Part shown: positions 27,331-36,423 of the stretch, one piece after another
Layout of the letters: each line of letters begins with the position of its first letter
How positions within the stretch are numbered: position 1 is the stretch's first letter
DNA from: an uncultured Prevotella sp.
GTDB taxonomy: Bacteria > Bacteroidota > Bacteroidia > Bacteroidales > Bacteroidaceae
NCBI GenBank assembly: GCA_944319935.1
Contig: CALUFM010000001.1
Location: 1 to 64,000, forward strand
Direction: 5' to 3'
DNA length: 64,000 nt
The notes under the pieces: generated by a model
Told to the model about the DNA's origin: nothing
The model's input: only the letters and a program-made list of their open reading frames with translations
Databases searched by the model: none
Made by a program: the position numbers and the translations under genes

Positions 27331-28776
27331 ATGAAACAAACAAAGATTGTAGCTTCAATAAGCGACCAAAGATGCGGCGAGGATTTCATCCGCCAGCTAT
27401 TTGACGCAGGTATGAACGTAGTCAGGATGAACACGGCACATGCGACACCAGACGGTATACGCCAAATCATAAAAAACACACGTGCGGTAAGCAAGCATAT
27501 AGGCATACTGATTGACACCAAAGGACCCGAGGTGCGCACTACAGGGGTTGACGCTCCTATCGAATACAAGACGGGGGACGTGGTGAAGATATTCGGCCGT
27601 CCGGAGATGAAGTCTGAGCATGACATCTTAAACCTTTCTTACGAGAATTTCGCTGACGATGTGCATATCGGTGACGACATCTTGTTTGACGACGGAGCGA
27701 TAGACATGAAGGTCATTGGCATTAACGGCCCGGCTGTTGTCGCCCAAGTTCAAAACGACGGTGTTCTTGGCTCAAGGAAGAGTGTCAACGTTCCTGGTGT
27801 CCACATTGACTTGCCGGCTCTTACGGAAAAAGACAGGAGCAACATATTGTTGGCCATTGATGAGAATATTGATTTTATAGCCCATTCGTTCGTAAGGTGC
27901 AAGGATGACGTAATGGCGGTTCAGAATATACTTGACGAACACAACAGTGACATAAAAATCATATCAAAAATCGAAAACCAAGAGGGGGTTGACAATATTG
28001 ATGAAATCATAGACGCTTCTTATGGCATAATGATTGCCCGTGGCGACTTGGGCATAGAAGTGCCGATTGAGAAAATCCCTGGCATACAGCGCATGATAAT
28101 ACGCAAATGCCGCTTGGCAAAGAAGCCTGTGATTGTTGCCACCCAGATGCTGCATACAATGATTAACAATCCACGTCCGACACGTGCTGAGGTGACCGAC
28201 ATTGCAAACGCGATTTATTATAGGACTGACGCCTTGATGCTAAGCGGCGAGACGGCTACAGGAAAGTATCCGGTGGAGGCGGTCAAGACAATGGCTTCAA
28301 TCGCCGAACAGGCTGAGCAAGACAAGATGTATGACCATGATTTCGACTTCCAAATCAGTGACAATTTCGATGTGACGGAGTTCCTTGCCCGTAATGCAAT
28401 TGAGGCCACAGAGCTTCTTGGGGTGAAAGGCATCATTACAGACAGCAAGACTGGACTTACAGCACGTAATCTTGCGGCCTTCAGAGGACCTAATCCCGTG
28501 CTTGCAATATGCTATAAGGAAAAAGTGCAACGTTGGCTTGCCTTGAGTTATGGCGTTATTCCAGTAGCGCAGCATGAGCAAATTGGACCGCAGGAACAGT
28601 TCATTGCTGCTCTTCGCATGTTGCGTCAAAAAGGTTATCTGCGCATGGAAGACAAAATCGCGTATTTGAGTGGCAGCTTCGGTAAAGGCGGAGGAACGAC
28701 TTTCTTGGAAATAAACAAGGTGAGCGAAGTGTTTAACCGTTCATACGAATTCCATCTGCCAAATACGTTTAGATGA
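27331..28776 (+). CDS. pyk: Pyruvate kinase
   Basis: Last step of glycolysis, phosphoenolpyruvate to pyruvate with ATP. 481 residues with the A/B barrel motifs MNTAHATPDG (about 34), DTKGPEVRTT (about 63-72), KIENQEGVDNIDEI (about 213-226, catalytic Lys), MIARGDLGIEVP (about 234-245) and the MLSGETATGKYP loop (about 303-314), followed by the C-terminal regulatory domain. The N-terminus is short (KIVASISD, where many PYKs have KIVCTIGP) but has all parts. A terminator follows. Confidence 0.96.
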   Translation: MKQTKIVASISDQRCGEDFIRQLFDAGMNVVRMNTAHATPDGIRQIIKNTRAVSKHIGILIDTKGPEVRTTGVDAPIEYKTGDVVKIFGRPEMKSEHDILNLSYENFADDVHIGDDILFDDGAIDMKVIGINGPAVVAQVQNDGVLGSRKSVNVPGVHIDLPALTEKDRSNILLAIDENIDFIAHSFVRCKDDVMAVQNILDEHNSDIKIISKIENQEGVDNIDEIIDASYGIMIARGDLGIEVPIEKIPGIQRMIIRKCRLAKKPVIVATQMLHTMINNPRPTRAEVTDIANAIYYRTDALMLSGETATGKYPVEAVKTMASIAEQAEQDKMYDHDFDFQISDNFDVTEFLARNAIEATELLGVKGIITDSKTGLTARNLAAFRGPNPVLAICYKEKVQRWLALSYGVIPVAQHEQIGPQEQFIAALRMLRQKGYLRMEDKIAYLSGSFGKGGGTTFLEINKVSEVFNRSYEFHLPNTFR

Positions 28777-28806
28777 CATAGGCAAAGTAGTAGAATTGTA
28801 TTTTTG

Positions 28807-28863
28807 AAAAACGAGAAGACAGGTTTTTTACGGTTTATATCGTTGTCCAGTCTTCTCGTTTTT
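28807..28863. terminator. Bidirectional terminator between pyk and the GHL10 gene
   Basis: AAAAACGAGAAGAC (28807-28820) pairs perfectly with GTCTTCTCGTTTTT (28850-28863), with T-rich flanks on both strands. The right arm abuts the stop codon of the convergent minus-strand gene. Confidence 0.85.
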
Positions 28864-30570
28864 TCATTGTTTTACAGTAAGGAAGCATAACCTGTGCGTT
28901 ACACCTTTCGCGTTAAGTGAGTATACGGTATAACTTCCTGGTTGTAATTCGCCGATGTCTGCGTGTCCGTTTTTATATGGGAATACGCCTGAAATTGTCC
29001 CGACAAGACTTTTTATCATTATAAAGTCCGCATCAAGCGCATTTGTTCTGTTAGGCAATGATATTGTTCTTGATGACTTGTTGACATAAAGCATAGCTGG
29101 TGATTGTGTGTTTGTCTGCGAGTATTCATTGTTGGGGAATGTACTGTTGATGAAAGATTGGTCGAAAACTGCTTTACTTTCATTCCCAAAACGGTTTACG
29201 GCAGTCACGGCAATAAATAATTTGCGGTCTGATTTTATACTCAAGCTGTTATCTTTTCGCCTAACGGCAACAAGATTTCGTGCGTCATGCGTATCAACAG
29301 GGGCGGTGTCTGATGCGTACACATTGTAAGTGGCCTTACCGCAAATGCCGTCAGTCACTTCGCTCCATGTCGCAGTCATAACTCCTTCATCCCATGTGAC
29401 ATTCAAAGATTGTGGCGCATCGGGGGCACATGTTGTATGCATTGGTGGAATAAGGGCAGGGTATGGTGAGAATTGTTCTTTTGTGTATGTATACAATCCT
29501 TTTGTATCATCCAAGAGGAATTTTGCCCTAAAAAAGGCGCAGCCAATGCCTGCGGAGCGGGATACATTCATTTGCCTTGTTATTTCTTCCAATGGCCAAT
29601 TGCCTTTATGGGGTGACAGGAAGTATGCTCCAAGGCCCGAGATGACAGAACTTTCAAAGCTGTTTTCTTTCCAATCAAGGGCAAAAGGGTAAAAATTGTT
29701 CCCACGAAAATATATCATTGGATATAATTGGTCTACGTATCCTGCGCGCATCCATGCCTGGGCGTCTTGGTTGACCCTGTTAAGTGCGTTCCATCCATGG
29801 CTGGCACGTCTCGGCAGGTCGGAATATTTGCCTATTGTAGCGCAACTTAGTTTGACCCATGGCTTAATTTTCTTTATTTCCTTGCTGACTGTTGAAACTA
29901 TTTTTGTTATATTGCGTTTGGCAGTTTCTTTATCAGCCCTTTTGCTCGATAGGTTTTCAGGATACCTGATATAGTCAAGATGTATGCCGTCTATGTCGTA
30001 ATTGTTTGTTATTTCCTTGCATATATTTGTTATGTATGTTGCTGATAATGGATTGGATGGGTCTATAAACCCCTCGTTGTTTTTTCTCATAATCATGCCT
30101 GGATACTTTTTGCGTAGCGTTTTACATCCCAAGCTATTCCATCTGCCAACAGGTATGGTCACAATCCATGCTTGTATTTCCATTCCCCGTTTGTGGCATT
30201 CGTCTATGGCGAAAGCCAATGGGTCATAGTCGGGTGAGCGGCCTGGTGTTCCAGTGAAACAACCGTCCCAAGGCTCCATTGCTGACGGATATGCCACAGT
30301 ACCCCGTATTCTTGTTTGGAAAAGCACGGTGTTTATGTTGGCGTCTTGTAATTTGTCAAGGATTTCAGTCAATTCTTTTTTTTGCGTTTCTGCGGAACGG
30401 CTATGCGGCCAATCGAGTCCGCTTAAAGTTGTCAGCCAGACGGCTCTTGTTTCATATTTAGGGTATAGTTGAAAAAAATCTTTGCCTTTTGATTCTGCAT
30501 TGAGAAAGTTTGCATGTGATATTGAAATAATCAATATAATAAGGTGGGATAAATATTTATGAGACTTCAT
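28864..30570 (-). CDS. Glycosyl hydrolase-like protein GHL10 (YngK/DUF187 family)
   Basis: Exported protein of 568 residues with a signal peptide (about 1-25). The GHL10 barrel (PF02638) spans about 35-370: YETRAVWLTTLSGLDWP, NINTVLFQTRIRGTVAYPS, YDPLAFAIDECHKRGMEIQAW, IDGIHLDYIRYP and WVKLSCATIGKY are all typical. Then comes a fibronectin-like domain (about 385-480) and a C-terminal beta domain (SPAMLYVNKSSRTISLPNR onwards) that looks like a Bacteroidetes sorting or carbohydrate-associated tail. Members are thought to act on glycans, perhaps peptidoglycan-derived, but the substrate is not settled. Transcribed divergently from the small barrel protein with overlapping promoters. Confidence 0.88.
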   Translation of the reverse strand: MKSHKYLSHLIILIISISHANFLNAESKGKDFFQLYPKYETRAVWLTTLSGLDWPHSRSAETQKKELTEILDKLQDANINTVLFQTRIRGTVAYPSAMEPWDGCFTGTPGRSPDYDPLAFAIDECHKRGMEIQAWIVTIPVGRWNSLGCKTLRKKYPGMIMRKNNEGFIDPSNPLSATYITNICKEITNNYDIDGIHLDYIRYPENLSSKRADKETAKRNITKIVSTVSKEIKKIKPWVKLSCATIGKYSDLPRRASHGWNALNRVNQDAQAWMRAGYVDQLYPMIYFRGNNFYPFALDWKENSFESSVISGLGAYFLSPHKGNWPLEEITRQMNVSRSAGIGCAFFRAKFLLDDTKGLYTYTKEQFSPYPALIPPMHTTCAPDAPQSLNVTWDEGVMTATWSEVTDGICGKATYNVYASDTAPVDTHDARNLVAVRRKDNSLSIKSDRKLFIAVTAVNRFGNESKAVFDQSFINSTFPNNEYSQTNTQSPAMLYVNKSSRTISLPNRTNALDADFIMIKSLVGTISGVFPYKNGHADIGELQPGSYTVYSLNAKGVTHRLCFLTVKQ

Positions 30571-30599
30571 TTCTTTTATTGGAGCTAATGTATTTTCTG

Positions 30600-30630
30600 C
30601 AAAGTTATATTATTTTTTTTGTTTCTCAAA
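30600..30630 (-). promoter_or_regulatory. Promoter of the GHL10 gene
   Basis: On the minus strand TTTG (30627-30630), 19 nt, then TAACTTTG (30600-30607): a full match to the Bacteroidetes consensus about 30 bp before the start codon. Confidence 0.8.
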
Positions 30631-30647
30631 TTAAATGTGTACTTTTG
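30618..30647 (+). promoter_or_regulatory. Promoter of the small barrel protein
   Basis: TTTG (30618-30621), 18 nt, TACTTTTG (30640-30647). It overlaps the divergent promoter of the GHL10 gene, so the two cannot be occupied at the same time. Confidence 0.75.
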
Positions 30648-30707
30648 CATGGGAGTGACAAAAGTTCTACACAAATTCAAGTTCATCATAATAAAAGTTT
30701 AAAGAGC

Positions 30708-31193
30708 ATGAAAAAAATAGCATTGTTATTTGTTGCCATATTCATGGCCGTCACTGGGTACGCCCAATTTGAGCAAGGAAAATGGTACGTTGGCGCTTCT
30801 GTGTCAGGACTTGACATTAGTTATAGCGGAGCGGAGGAGTTCAATGTTGGTTTGGAAGCCAAAGGCGGATATCTGCTTGCTGACAACTGGATGCTTCTTG
30901 GCCAATTGGGGTATCAACATAATGGCCATGACGGCACATCGGACATGATAACACTTGGCATAGGTGGAAGATATTATATTATTCAAAATGGATTATATCT
31001 TGGAGTTAATGCGAAGTTGACGCATGCATACCATAATTATAATGACCTTATGCCAGGAATAGAGGTCGGCTATGCTTTCTTCTTGAATAAGAATGTGACA
31101 ATTGAACCTGCAATATATTATGACCAATCTTTCAAGAACCATTCCGACTATTCTAAAATCGGTTTGAAAATAGGTGTTGGCCTTTATTTGTAA
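30708..31193 (+). CDS. Small outer-membrane beta-barrel protein
   Basis: 161 residues starting at MKKIALLF; an upstream in-frame ATG at 30579 would lie before the promoter, so it is not used. A signal peptide (about 1-19, ...TGYAQ) is followed by eight or so amphipathic strands with alternating residues (GKWYVGASVSGLDISYSG, NVGLEAKGGYLLADNWMLLGQLGYQ, ITLGIGGRYYI, LYLGVNAKLTHAYHN, GIEVGYAFFLNKNVTIEPAIYY) and a final strand ending in aromatic/leucine (GVGLYL), as in OmpA/OmpW-size barrels. Function unknown. The following gene nadC is 68 bp away. Confidence 0.85.
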   Translation: MKKIALLFVAIFMAVTGYAQFEQGKWYVGASVSGLDISYSGAEEFNVGLEAKGGYLLADNWMLLGQLGYQHNGHDGTSDMITLGIGGRYYIIQNGLYLGVNAKLTHAYHNYNDLMPGIEVGYAFFLNKNVTIEPAIYYDQSFKNHSDYSKIGLKIGVGLYL

Positions 31194-31261
31194 ATTGTTG
31201 AAGACGGATTTTGCATTGCTTGAATCAGAATAAATTATAATTAAAATCTATATAGAAGAAT

Positions 31262-32110
31262 ATGTATTCAGTTGACGAATTGGAAGACAGGCTTATTGAT
31301 TTGGCTTTTGCTGAAGATATAGGTGATGGTGATCATACAACTTTATGCTGTATCCCTGATGATGCCACGGGAAAATCTCATTTATTAATAAAGGAAGATG
31401 GTATTCTTGCTGGAATAGAGGTTGCAAAACGTGTGTTTGCACGTTTTGATCCGACACTAAAAGTAGATGTTCTTATCGGTGACGGGGCGAAAGTGAAAAA
31501 AGGAGACATTGCAATGGTTGTATCAGGAAAGACGCGCTCGCTGTTGCAGACAGAACGCCTGATGTTGAATATATTGCAACGTATGAGTGGAATAGCGACA
31601 ATGACCAATAAATATGTTGAGCTGTTGAAAGGAACGAACACACGGGTGTTGGATACAAGGAAGACTACTCCGGGTATGCGAATACTTGAAAAGCAGGCTG
31701 TAAAGATTGGTGGGGGAGTTAATCACAGAATAGGTCTGTTTGACATGATTTTATTGAAAGACAACCATGTAGACTTTGCTGGTGGAATAAAGAATGCCAT
31801 TGACAGATGTCATGAGTATCTTTCGGAAAAATCATTGAACTTGAAGATAGAAATAGAGGTTCGTAATTTTGATGAATTGCAGCAAGTTCTTGACTGCGGT
31901 GGTGTTGACAGGATTATGCTTGACAATTTCTCAATTGAAAACACCAAAAAAGCTGTTGGTATGATTGCTGGCAGATATGAAGTAGAATCAAGCGGCGGTA
32001 TAACGTTTGAAACAATACGCGGCTATGCCGAATGTGGAGTGGATTTTATATCTGTAGGTGCTTTGACGCATTCGGTAAAATGTCTTGATATGAGTTTTAA
32101 AGCTTGCTAA
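31262..32110 (+). CDS. nadC: Nicotinate-nucleotide pyrophosphorylase (quinolinate phosphoribosyltransferase)
   Basis: Converts quinolinate and PRPP to nicotinate mononucleotide in de novo NAD synthesis. 282 residues, intact: LAEDIGDGDHTT-type N-terminus (here FAEDIGDGDHTTLCC), LNILQRMSGIATMT (about 101-114), DTRKTTPGMR (about 130-139), GGGVNHRIGLFDMILLKDNH (about 150-169), EIEVRN, MLDNFS (about 220) and SGGITFETI (about 241-249). No nadA or nadB is near. Confidence 0.95.
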   Translation: MYSVDELEDRLIDLAFAEDIGDGDHTTLCCIPDDATGKSHLLIKEDGILAGIEVAKRVFARFDPTLKVDVLIGDGAKVKKGDIAMVVSGKTRSLLQTERLMLNILQRMSGIATMTNKYVELLKGTNTRVLDTRKTTPGMRILEKQAVKIGGGVNHRIGLFDMILLKDNHVDFAGGIKNAIDRCHEYLSEKSLNLKIEIEVRNFDELQQVLDCGGVDRIMLDNFSIENTKKAVGMIAGRYEVESSGGITFETIRGYAECGVDFISVGALTHSVKCLDMSFKAC

Positions 32111-32152
32111 TGACCTGTAAATTTTAGAAAAGAGTACGATGGAAACAAAGTT

Positions 32153-33835
32153 TTGACATCGACTCTTTTCTATAAAATTATATTCATTTCCGTGTTAAAA
32201 TTCCTTTCTTCATTAATTTTATCTTCTTTTTTATCATTTGGTTCACCTGTAAATTACGAGGTGTCATTGGCTGGGAATTTTGGTGAACCGCGTCCGAATC
32301 ATTTCCATGGTGGCATTGATGTCAGGACTGGAATGGTAGAAGGCAAACCGATATTTTCCGTTGCAGACGGATATGTCTGTCGTATAACCGTCGGACTTGA
32401 CGGCTTTGGCAATGCAGTTTACGTCCGCCATCCGGGAGGTATTACAACCGTATATTGTCATTTGAAGAAATTTATTCCACAACTTGCGGCCATGGTGCAG
32501 AAGTGGCAGTACCAGCATCAAACCTGTTTTGCCGATGTACAGTTGCGACCTACTGATTTTCCTGTTTCACAAGGGCAATTAATCGCAGTAAGTGGAAATA
32601 GCGGTGCCAGTTATGCTCCACATCTTCATTTGGAATTTCATGATACAAGAACATGGAATTTCTTAGACCCGCTTGATTACCTTAAGCCTTTTGTTACTGA
32701 TACAACTGCTCCAATCGCACATTCTTTTATGGCTTACCCGATAAAAGGGGAAGGCGTTTTTTGTGGTTCTCAAAAAAAACAGTCATTCGGTTTTACTTCC
32801 ACTTCATTGACACGTGATTTTTGGGCTTGGGGCAAAGTTGGTTTCGGCATTTGGGCCAATGATTATATGGAAGGCAGTTTCGGTATCTTAGGAATACGTA
32901 AGACAACGCTTTCTGTTGATGGGAATATTGTTTTTGAAAGTGTTGTGGACAATATTCCGACACGTTGCAACCGCATGGTCAATTCATGGGGAGACTATGA
33001 GCATTATTGCAGGACGCATACATGGTACATGAAATCTTTTGCTGAGCCAGGAAACACATTGCCTGTCTTTCAGACGATGCAAGGCAATAGGGGAGTGATT
33101 GATTTCAATGAAGAACGAGATTACAATCTCGTATATACCATTTCTGACATCTTTGGTAATTCCCGTAGTTATTCGTTCATTGTTCATGGCCGAAAACAAT
33201 ATATTCCATCTTCGCCGAAACAAAATGTGTCATGCATGTTGTCATACGATAGGTTAAATTCCTTTCAGCGGCCAGGCATGGCTCTTATCGTACGTCCTGG
33301 ATTATTGCCAGACGATGTGGAATTGTCACCAAGGATGGCCTCCGAGCCTGACGCTTTGTCAAATAAATGGAGCTTTTACGGACAGTCATACCCCCTTTTC
33401 GATTGGGCTAAGATAAGTTTGAAATTGAACAAACCAGTCAAAGACCCGAGTAAATTATACATTGTCAGTCATTATGGTGTTGATCGCTATATGGGCGGAA
33501 CGTTCAAGGACGGATGGGTTACAGGGCGTATCCGGGAGCTTGGCGCATGGTATGAGATAGCATACGATGATGAAGCACCTGTACTTACTTCATTCTCAAT
33601 GTCAGCCGGTAAGTTGTTTATTACAGCATACGATGACAAAACAGGTTTACGCTCAATAAAAGGTTTTGTTGACGGCCAGTTCGTATTGTTTGAGTATATG
33701 GAGAAGTCAAAAAGGTATGTATGCAACTTAGCGTATTCTCCTGTGAAAAAGACCGGCGGCAGTCATAAGCTGAAAATCATTGCCATGGACAATCGTGGTA
33801 ATTCAAAAGAGTTTACTTCTCAATTTGACTACTGA
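32153..33835 (+). CDS. Secreted M23 (LytM) metallopeptidase with extra beta domains
   Basis: 560 residues if the TTG at 32153 is used. A GTG at 32192 (MLKFLSSLILSS...) gives a tighter signal peptide and is equally likely; no ATG fits. The M23 domain lies near the N-terminus (about 45-180) with PNHFHGGIDVRTG (His and Asp zinc ligands) and SGASYAPHLHLEFHD (HxH), so the zinc site is complete and it may act as a peptidoglycan endopeptidase. The 380 residues after it form beta-rich domains (IFGNSRSYSFIVHG, and a domain with DDEAPVLTSFSMSAGKLFITAYDDKTGL) like Ig or FN3 folds. N-terminal M23 followed by such domains is common in Bacteroidetes. It is 42 bp after nadC. Confidence 0.88.
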   Translation: MTSTLFYKIIFISVLKFLSSLILSSFLSFGSPVNYEVSLAGNFGEPRPNHFHGGIDVRTGMVEGKPIFSVADGYVCRITVGLDGFGNAVYVRHPGGITTVYCHLKKFIPQLAAMVQKWQYQHQTCFADVQLRPTDFPVSQGQLIAVSGNSGASYAPHLHLEFHDTRTWNFLDPLDYLKPFVTDTTAPIAHSFMAYPIKGEGVFCGSQKKQSFGFTSTSLTRDFWAWGKVGFGIWANDYMEGSFGILGIRKTTLSVDGNIVFESVVDNIPTRCNRMVNSWGDYEHYCRTHTWYMKSFAEPGNTLPVFQTMQGNRGVIDFNEERDYNLVYTISDIFGNSRSYSFIVHGRKQYIPSSPKQNVSCMLSYDRLNSFQRPGMALIVRPGLLPDDVELSPRMASEPDALSNKWSFYGQSYPLFDWAKISLKLNKPVKDPSKLYIVSHYGVDRYMGGTFKDGWVTGRIRELGAWYEIAYDDEAPVLTSFSMSAGKLFITAYDDKTGLRSIKGFVDGQFVLFEYMEKSKRYVCNLAYSPVKKTGGSHKLKIIAMDNRGNSKEFTSQFDY

Positions 33836-33873
33836 TAAGTTTTCATTTTAAAACCCTTAATCTAAAAAACAAA

Positions 33874-35520
33874 ATGTACATGAAGAAAACATTATTAACA
33901 GCAATCATGCTTGTCGCATATATTTGCGGCCAAGCATGTACCAATTTCATCGTAGGGAAAGACGCCAGTGCTGACGGTTCTGTATTTTGCACATACAATG
34001 CCGATGATTACGGAATGTTCATCGGGCTTTGCCATTATCCTGCAGGTAAGCACAAAAAGGGAGAAATGCGTCAAATATATGACTGGGACACTAAAGAATA
34101 TCACGGTCAGATACCAGAAGCCTCAGAGACTTACAATGTCATAGGAAATATCAATGAATACCAAGTGTCTATAGGAGAGACAACGTTTGGCGGGCGTCCG
34201 GAGATGGTTGACACAACCGGCATACTTGATTACGGTTCGCTGATTTATATCGCATTGCAACGTTCAAAAACTGCCCGTGAAGCTATCAAGGTCATGACAA
34301 CGCTTGCAGAAACATACGGTTTCTGTTCTGGAGGCGAGACATTTTCAATTTGCGACCCCAATGAGGCTTGGATAATGGAAATGATGGGCAAGGGGCCTGG
34401 AAGCAAAGGGGTGGTATGGGTTGCAGTCCGTATACCCGACAATGCCATCTGTGCCCATGCAAACCAAAGCCGAATAAGGAAATTCAATCAGAAGGACAAG
34501 AAGAATGTCTTGTTCTCAAAAGACTGTATCAACTTCGCACGCGAGAAAGGATGGTTCAGCGGCAAAGATGAAGATTTCAGCTTTTGTGACGCTTATGCGA
34601 AACCGGATTTCTCTGGCCGCCGTGCATGTGAAGCCCGTGTCTGGAGCTTTTTCAATCATTTTTCTACAGACATGAACCGCTATCTGCCATACGCTGAAGG
34701 CAAGACGCCTGATGCCGAACCAATGCCGTTATGGATTATTCCCAATAAGAAGGTGACATTGGCAGACGTTCGTGACTGTATGCGCGACCATTATGAGGGT
34801 ACTCCGTTTGCGCTCGACAACGACCCAGGACAGGGTATATGGAATATGCCATATCGTCCAACGCCGCTTTCATTCAAGGTTGACGGCAAGGAGTATTTTA
34901 ATGAACGCCCAACGTCAACCCAACAGTCGGCTTTCTCATACATAGCCCAGTTGCGTTCATGGCTTCCAAGGCAAATCGGGGGCATACTGTGGTTCGGCAA
35001 CGACGATGGAAACATGGTTGCTTACACACCAGTATACTGCGGTAACACGACGCAGCCAGAGTGCTATAACACTCCCGGGGCTGATGCGGTAACCTTCAGT
35101 GACAAGAATGCTTTTTGGGTTTGCAATTGGGTGAGCAATATGGTATACCCACGCTATTCGATGATGTTTGGTTCGTTGAAGCAGGTTCGCGACTCGCTTG
35201 AAAACAGTTATGACGCCGCACAGGCGGAAATAGAGGCTACTGCCAAGCGGATGTATTCTGAAAATCCTGAAAAAGCCATCGCGTTTTTAAACTCTTACAG
35301 TAACGACAAGGCGCAACAGATGCTTGCACGCTGGAAGCAATTGGCAGTTTATCTTATAGTAAAATACAACGACATGGTTGTCAAGCCTGAGGAAAATGGC
35401 AAGTTCAAGCGTACAGCCACAGGTCTTGGAGCGCGCGTTGAGCGTCCGGGCTTCCCTGAGAATGTGGCACGCGAGATTGTAAAAGCCACAGGCGACAAGT
35501 TCGCTGTGCCAGCCAACTGA
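33874..35520 (+). CDS. Secreted C69 dipeptidase
   Basis: Peptidase family C69 (dipeptidase A type, Ntn hydrolase), 548 residues. Signal peptide MKKTLLTAIMLVAYICGQA is followed directly by CTNFIVGKDASADGS, where Cys is the expected N-terminal nucleophile freed by cleavage. Further family motifs are GETTFGGRPE (about 88-97), CSGGETFSICDPNEAWIMEMMGKG (about 150-173), CAHANQSRIR, and GPLGxG-like parts near the end. Other C69 members cut dipeptides from peptides. A start at the Met three codons later (33880) is possible. It follows the M23 peptidase gene by 38 bp. Confidence 0.9.
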   Translation: MYMKKTLLTAIMLVAYICGQACTNFIVGKDASADGSVFCTYNADDYGMFIGLCHYPAGKHKKGEMRQIYDWDTKEYHGQIPEASETYNVIGNINEYQVSIGETTFGGRPEMVDTTGILDYGSLIYIALQRSKTAREAIKVMTTLAETYGFCSGGETFSICDPNEAWIMEMMGKGPGSKGVVWVAVRIPDNAICAHANQSRIRKFNQKDKKNVLFSKDCINFAREKGWFSGKDEDFSFCDAYAKPDFSGRRACEARVWSFFNHFSTDMNRYLPYAEGKTPDAEPMPLWIIPNKKVTLADVRDCMRDHYEGTPFALDNDPGQGIWNMPYRPTPLSFKVDGKEYFNERPTSTQQSAFSYIAQLRSWLPRQIGGILWFGNDDGNMVAYTPVYCGNTTQPECYNTPGADAVTFSDKNAFWVCNWVSNMVYPRYSMMFGSLKQVRDSLENSYDAAQAEIEATAKRMYSENPEKAIAFLNSYSNDKAQQMLARWKQLAVYLIVKYNDMVVKPEENGKFKRTATGLGARVERPGFPENVAREIVKATGDKFAVPAN

Positions 35521-35584
35521 CATTAAGCCATGCCGACGAAAAAGGCATAACTACGTAAGCCCGTAAATGGTTTATTATCAATAA

Positions 35585-35631
35585 CATGCGAAAGGGCGTC
35601 TTTGGAACTTCCAAAGACGCCCTTTCGCATG
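35585..35631. terminator. 47-bp perfect palindrome between convergent genes
   Basis: The arms 35585-35607 and 35609-35631 are perfectly complementary around the single central base at 35608. The core reads GGGCGTCTTTGGAA / TTCCAAAGACGCCC. A second small stem CATGGC AAAAA GCCATG (35628-35644) overlaps its end. It lies between the C69 dipeptidase (plus) and cyclophilin (minus) genes and so would end both transcripts. Confidence 0.85.
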
Positions 35632-35685
35632 GCAAAAAGCCATGAACAATATTCCAATATGCCGTCTCTTGGATGCTGGCGCGCT

Positions 35686-36423
35686 TTATCTCACTACGGT
35701 GGCTCGTATAATCCTAATATCTTCAATGGGGCGTCCGTTTTCATCAGTGTCAACCCATTGGATTTCGTTTACTACATCCAAGCCCTCGACAACTTCGCCA
35801 AAAACAGTGTACAGGCCGTCAAGATTAGGCGTGCCGCCAATCTTTTTATACACCTCACGTACTTCTGGTGTCAGTTTCACGCTTCCGCCTGTCTGCTTGT
35901 CCATTTCCTCCTGGGCTTTGTCAAGCATGCTGTCATTAAATCTTCTGCCATATACAATGTAAAACTGTGATGCCGATGATTGTCTTTCGGGGTTGACCTT
36001 GTCGCTCTCACGTGCGGATGCCACAGCTCCACGTTTATGAAACAATGCCGGGTAATGTATCTCCGCAGGTATTTTATAGCTTTCATGTGAGCTGCCAAGC
36101 AGTTGTCCTGGCTTGGCGTGACGGCTTGCACTGTCGCCAGACTGTATCATGAAGCTTGTTATCACGCGGTGGAACAACAAACCGTCGTAATAACCTTGCT
36201 TGACTAATTTTATGAAATTGTCACGGTGCAATGGCGTTTCATTGTAAAGGGCGATGCGTATATTCCCTTTGTCTGTCTCAAGCAAAACCTCATGGCGTAA
36301 AGTGTCTGTGTTTTGCGCGTTGGCAAAAACAGGGAAGGCAAAAACCAAAGACACAGCCATTGCAATATTCCACGCGCGTATTGACGGGATTATGCCAAAA
36401 TCAAATACCAGTTTCTTCATCAT
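35686..36423 (-). CDS. Exported cyclophilin-type peptidylprolyl isomerase
   Basis: 245 residues with a hydrophobic signal segment (about 20-37, ...VFANAQ). The cyclophilin fold is clear: VLLETDKGNIRIALYNETPLHRDNFIKL, GLLFHRVITSFMIQSGD (about 79-95), KRGAVASAR, SSASQFYIVYG and YTVFGEVVEGLDVVNEI. Insertions (an EEMDKQTGGSVKLTPEVREVYKKIGG stretch) are typical of Bacteroidetes members. It overlaps the 3' end of the upstream HD-domain gene by 23 bp on the same strand. Confidence 0.92.
   Translation of the reverse strand: MMKKLVFDFGIIPSIRAWNIAMAVSLVFAFPVFANAQNTDTLRHEVLLETDKGNIRIALYNETPLHRDNFIKLVKQGYYDGLLFHRVITSFMIQSGDSASRHAKPGQLLGSSHESYKIPAEIHYPALFHKRGAVASARESDKVNPERQSSASQFYIVYGRRFNDSMLDKAQEEMDKQTGGSVKLTPEVREVYKKIGGTPNLDGLYTVFGEVVEGLDVVNEIQWVDTDENGRPIEDIRIIRATVVR

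Noticed and set aside
30579..30707. Longer N-terminus of the small barrel protein
   Set aside because: It would start upstream of the mapped-by-eye promoter (TACTTTTG at 30640) and bury the signal peptide.
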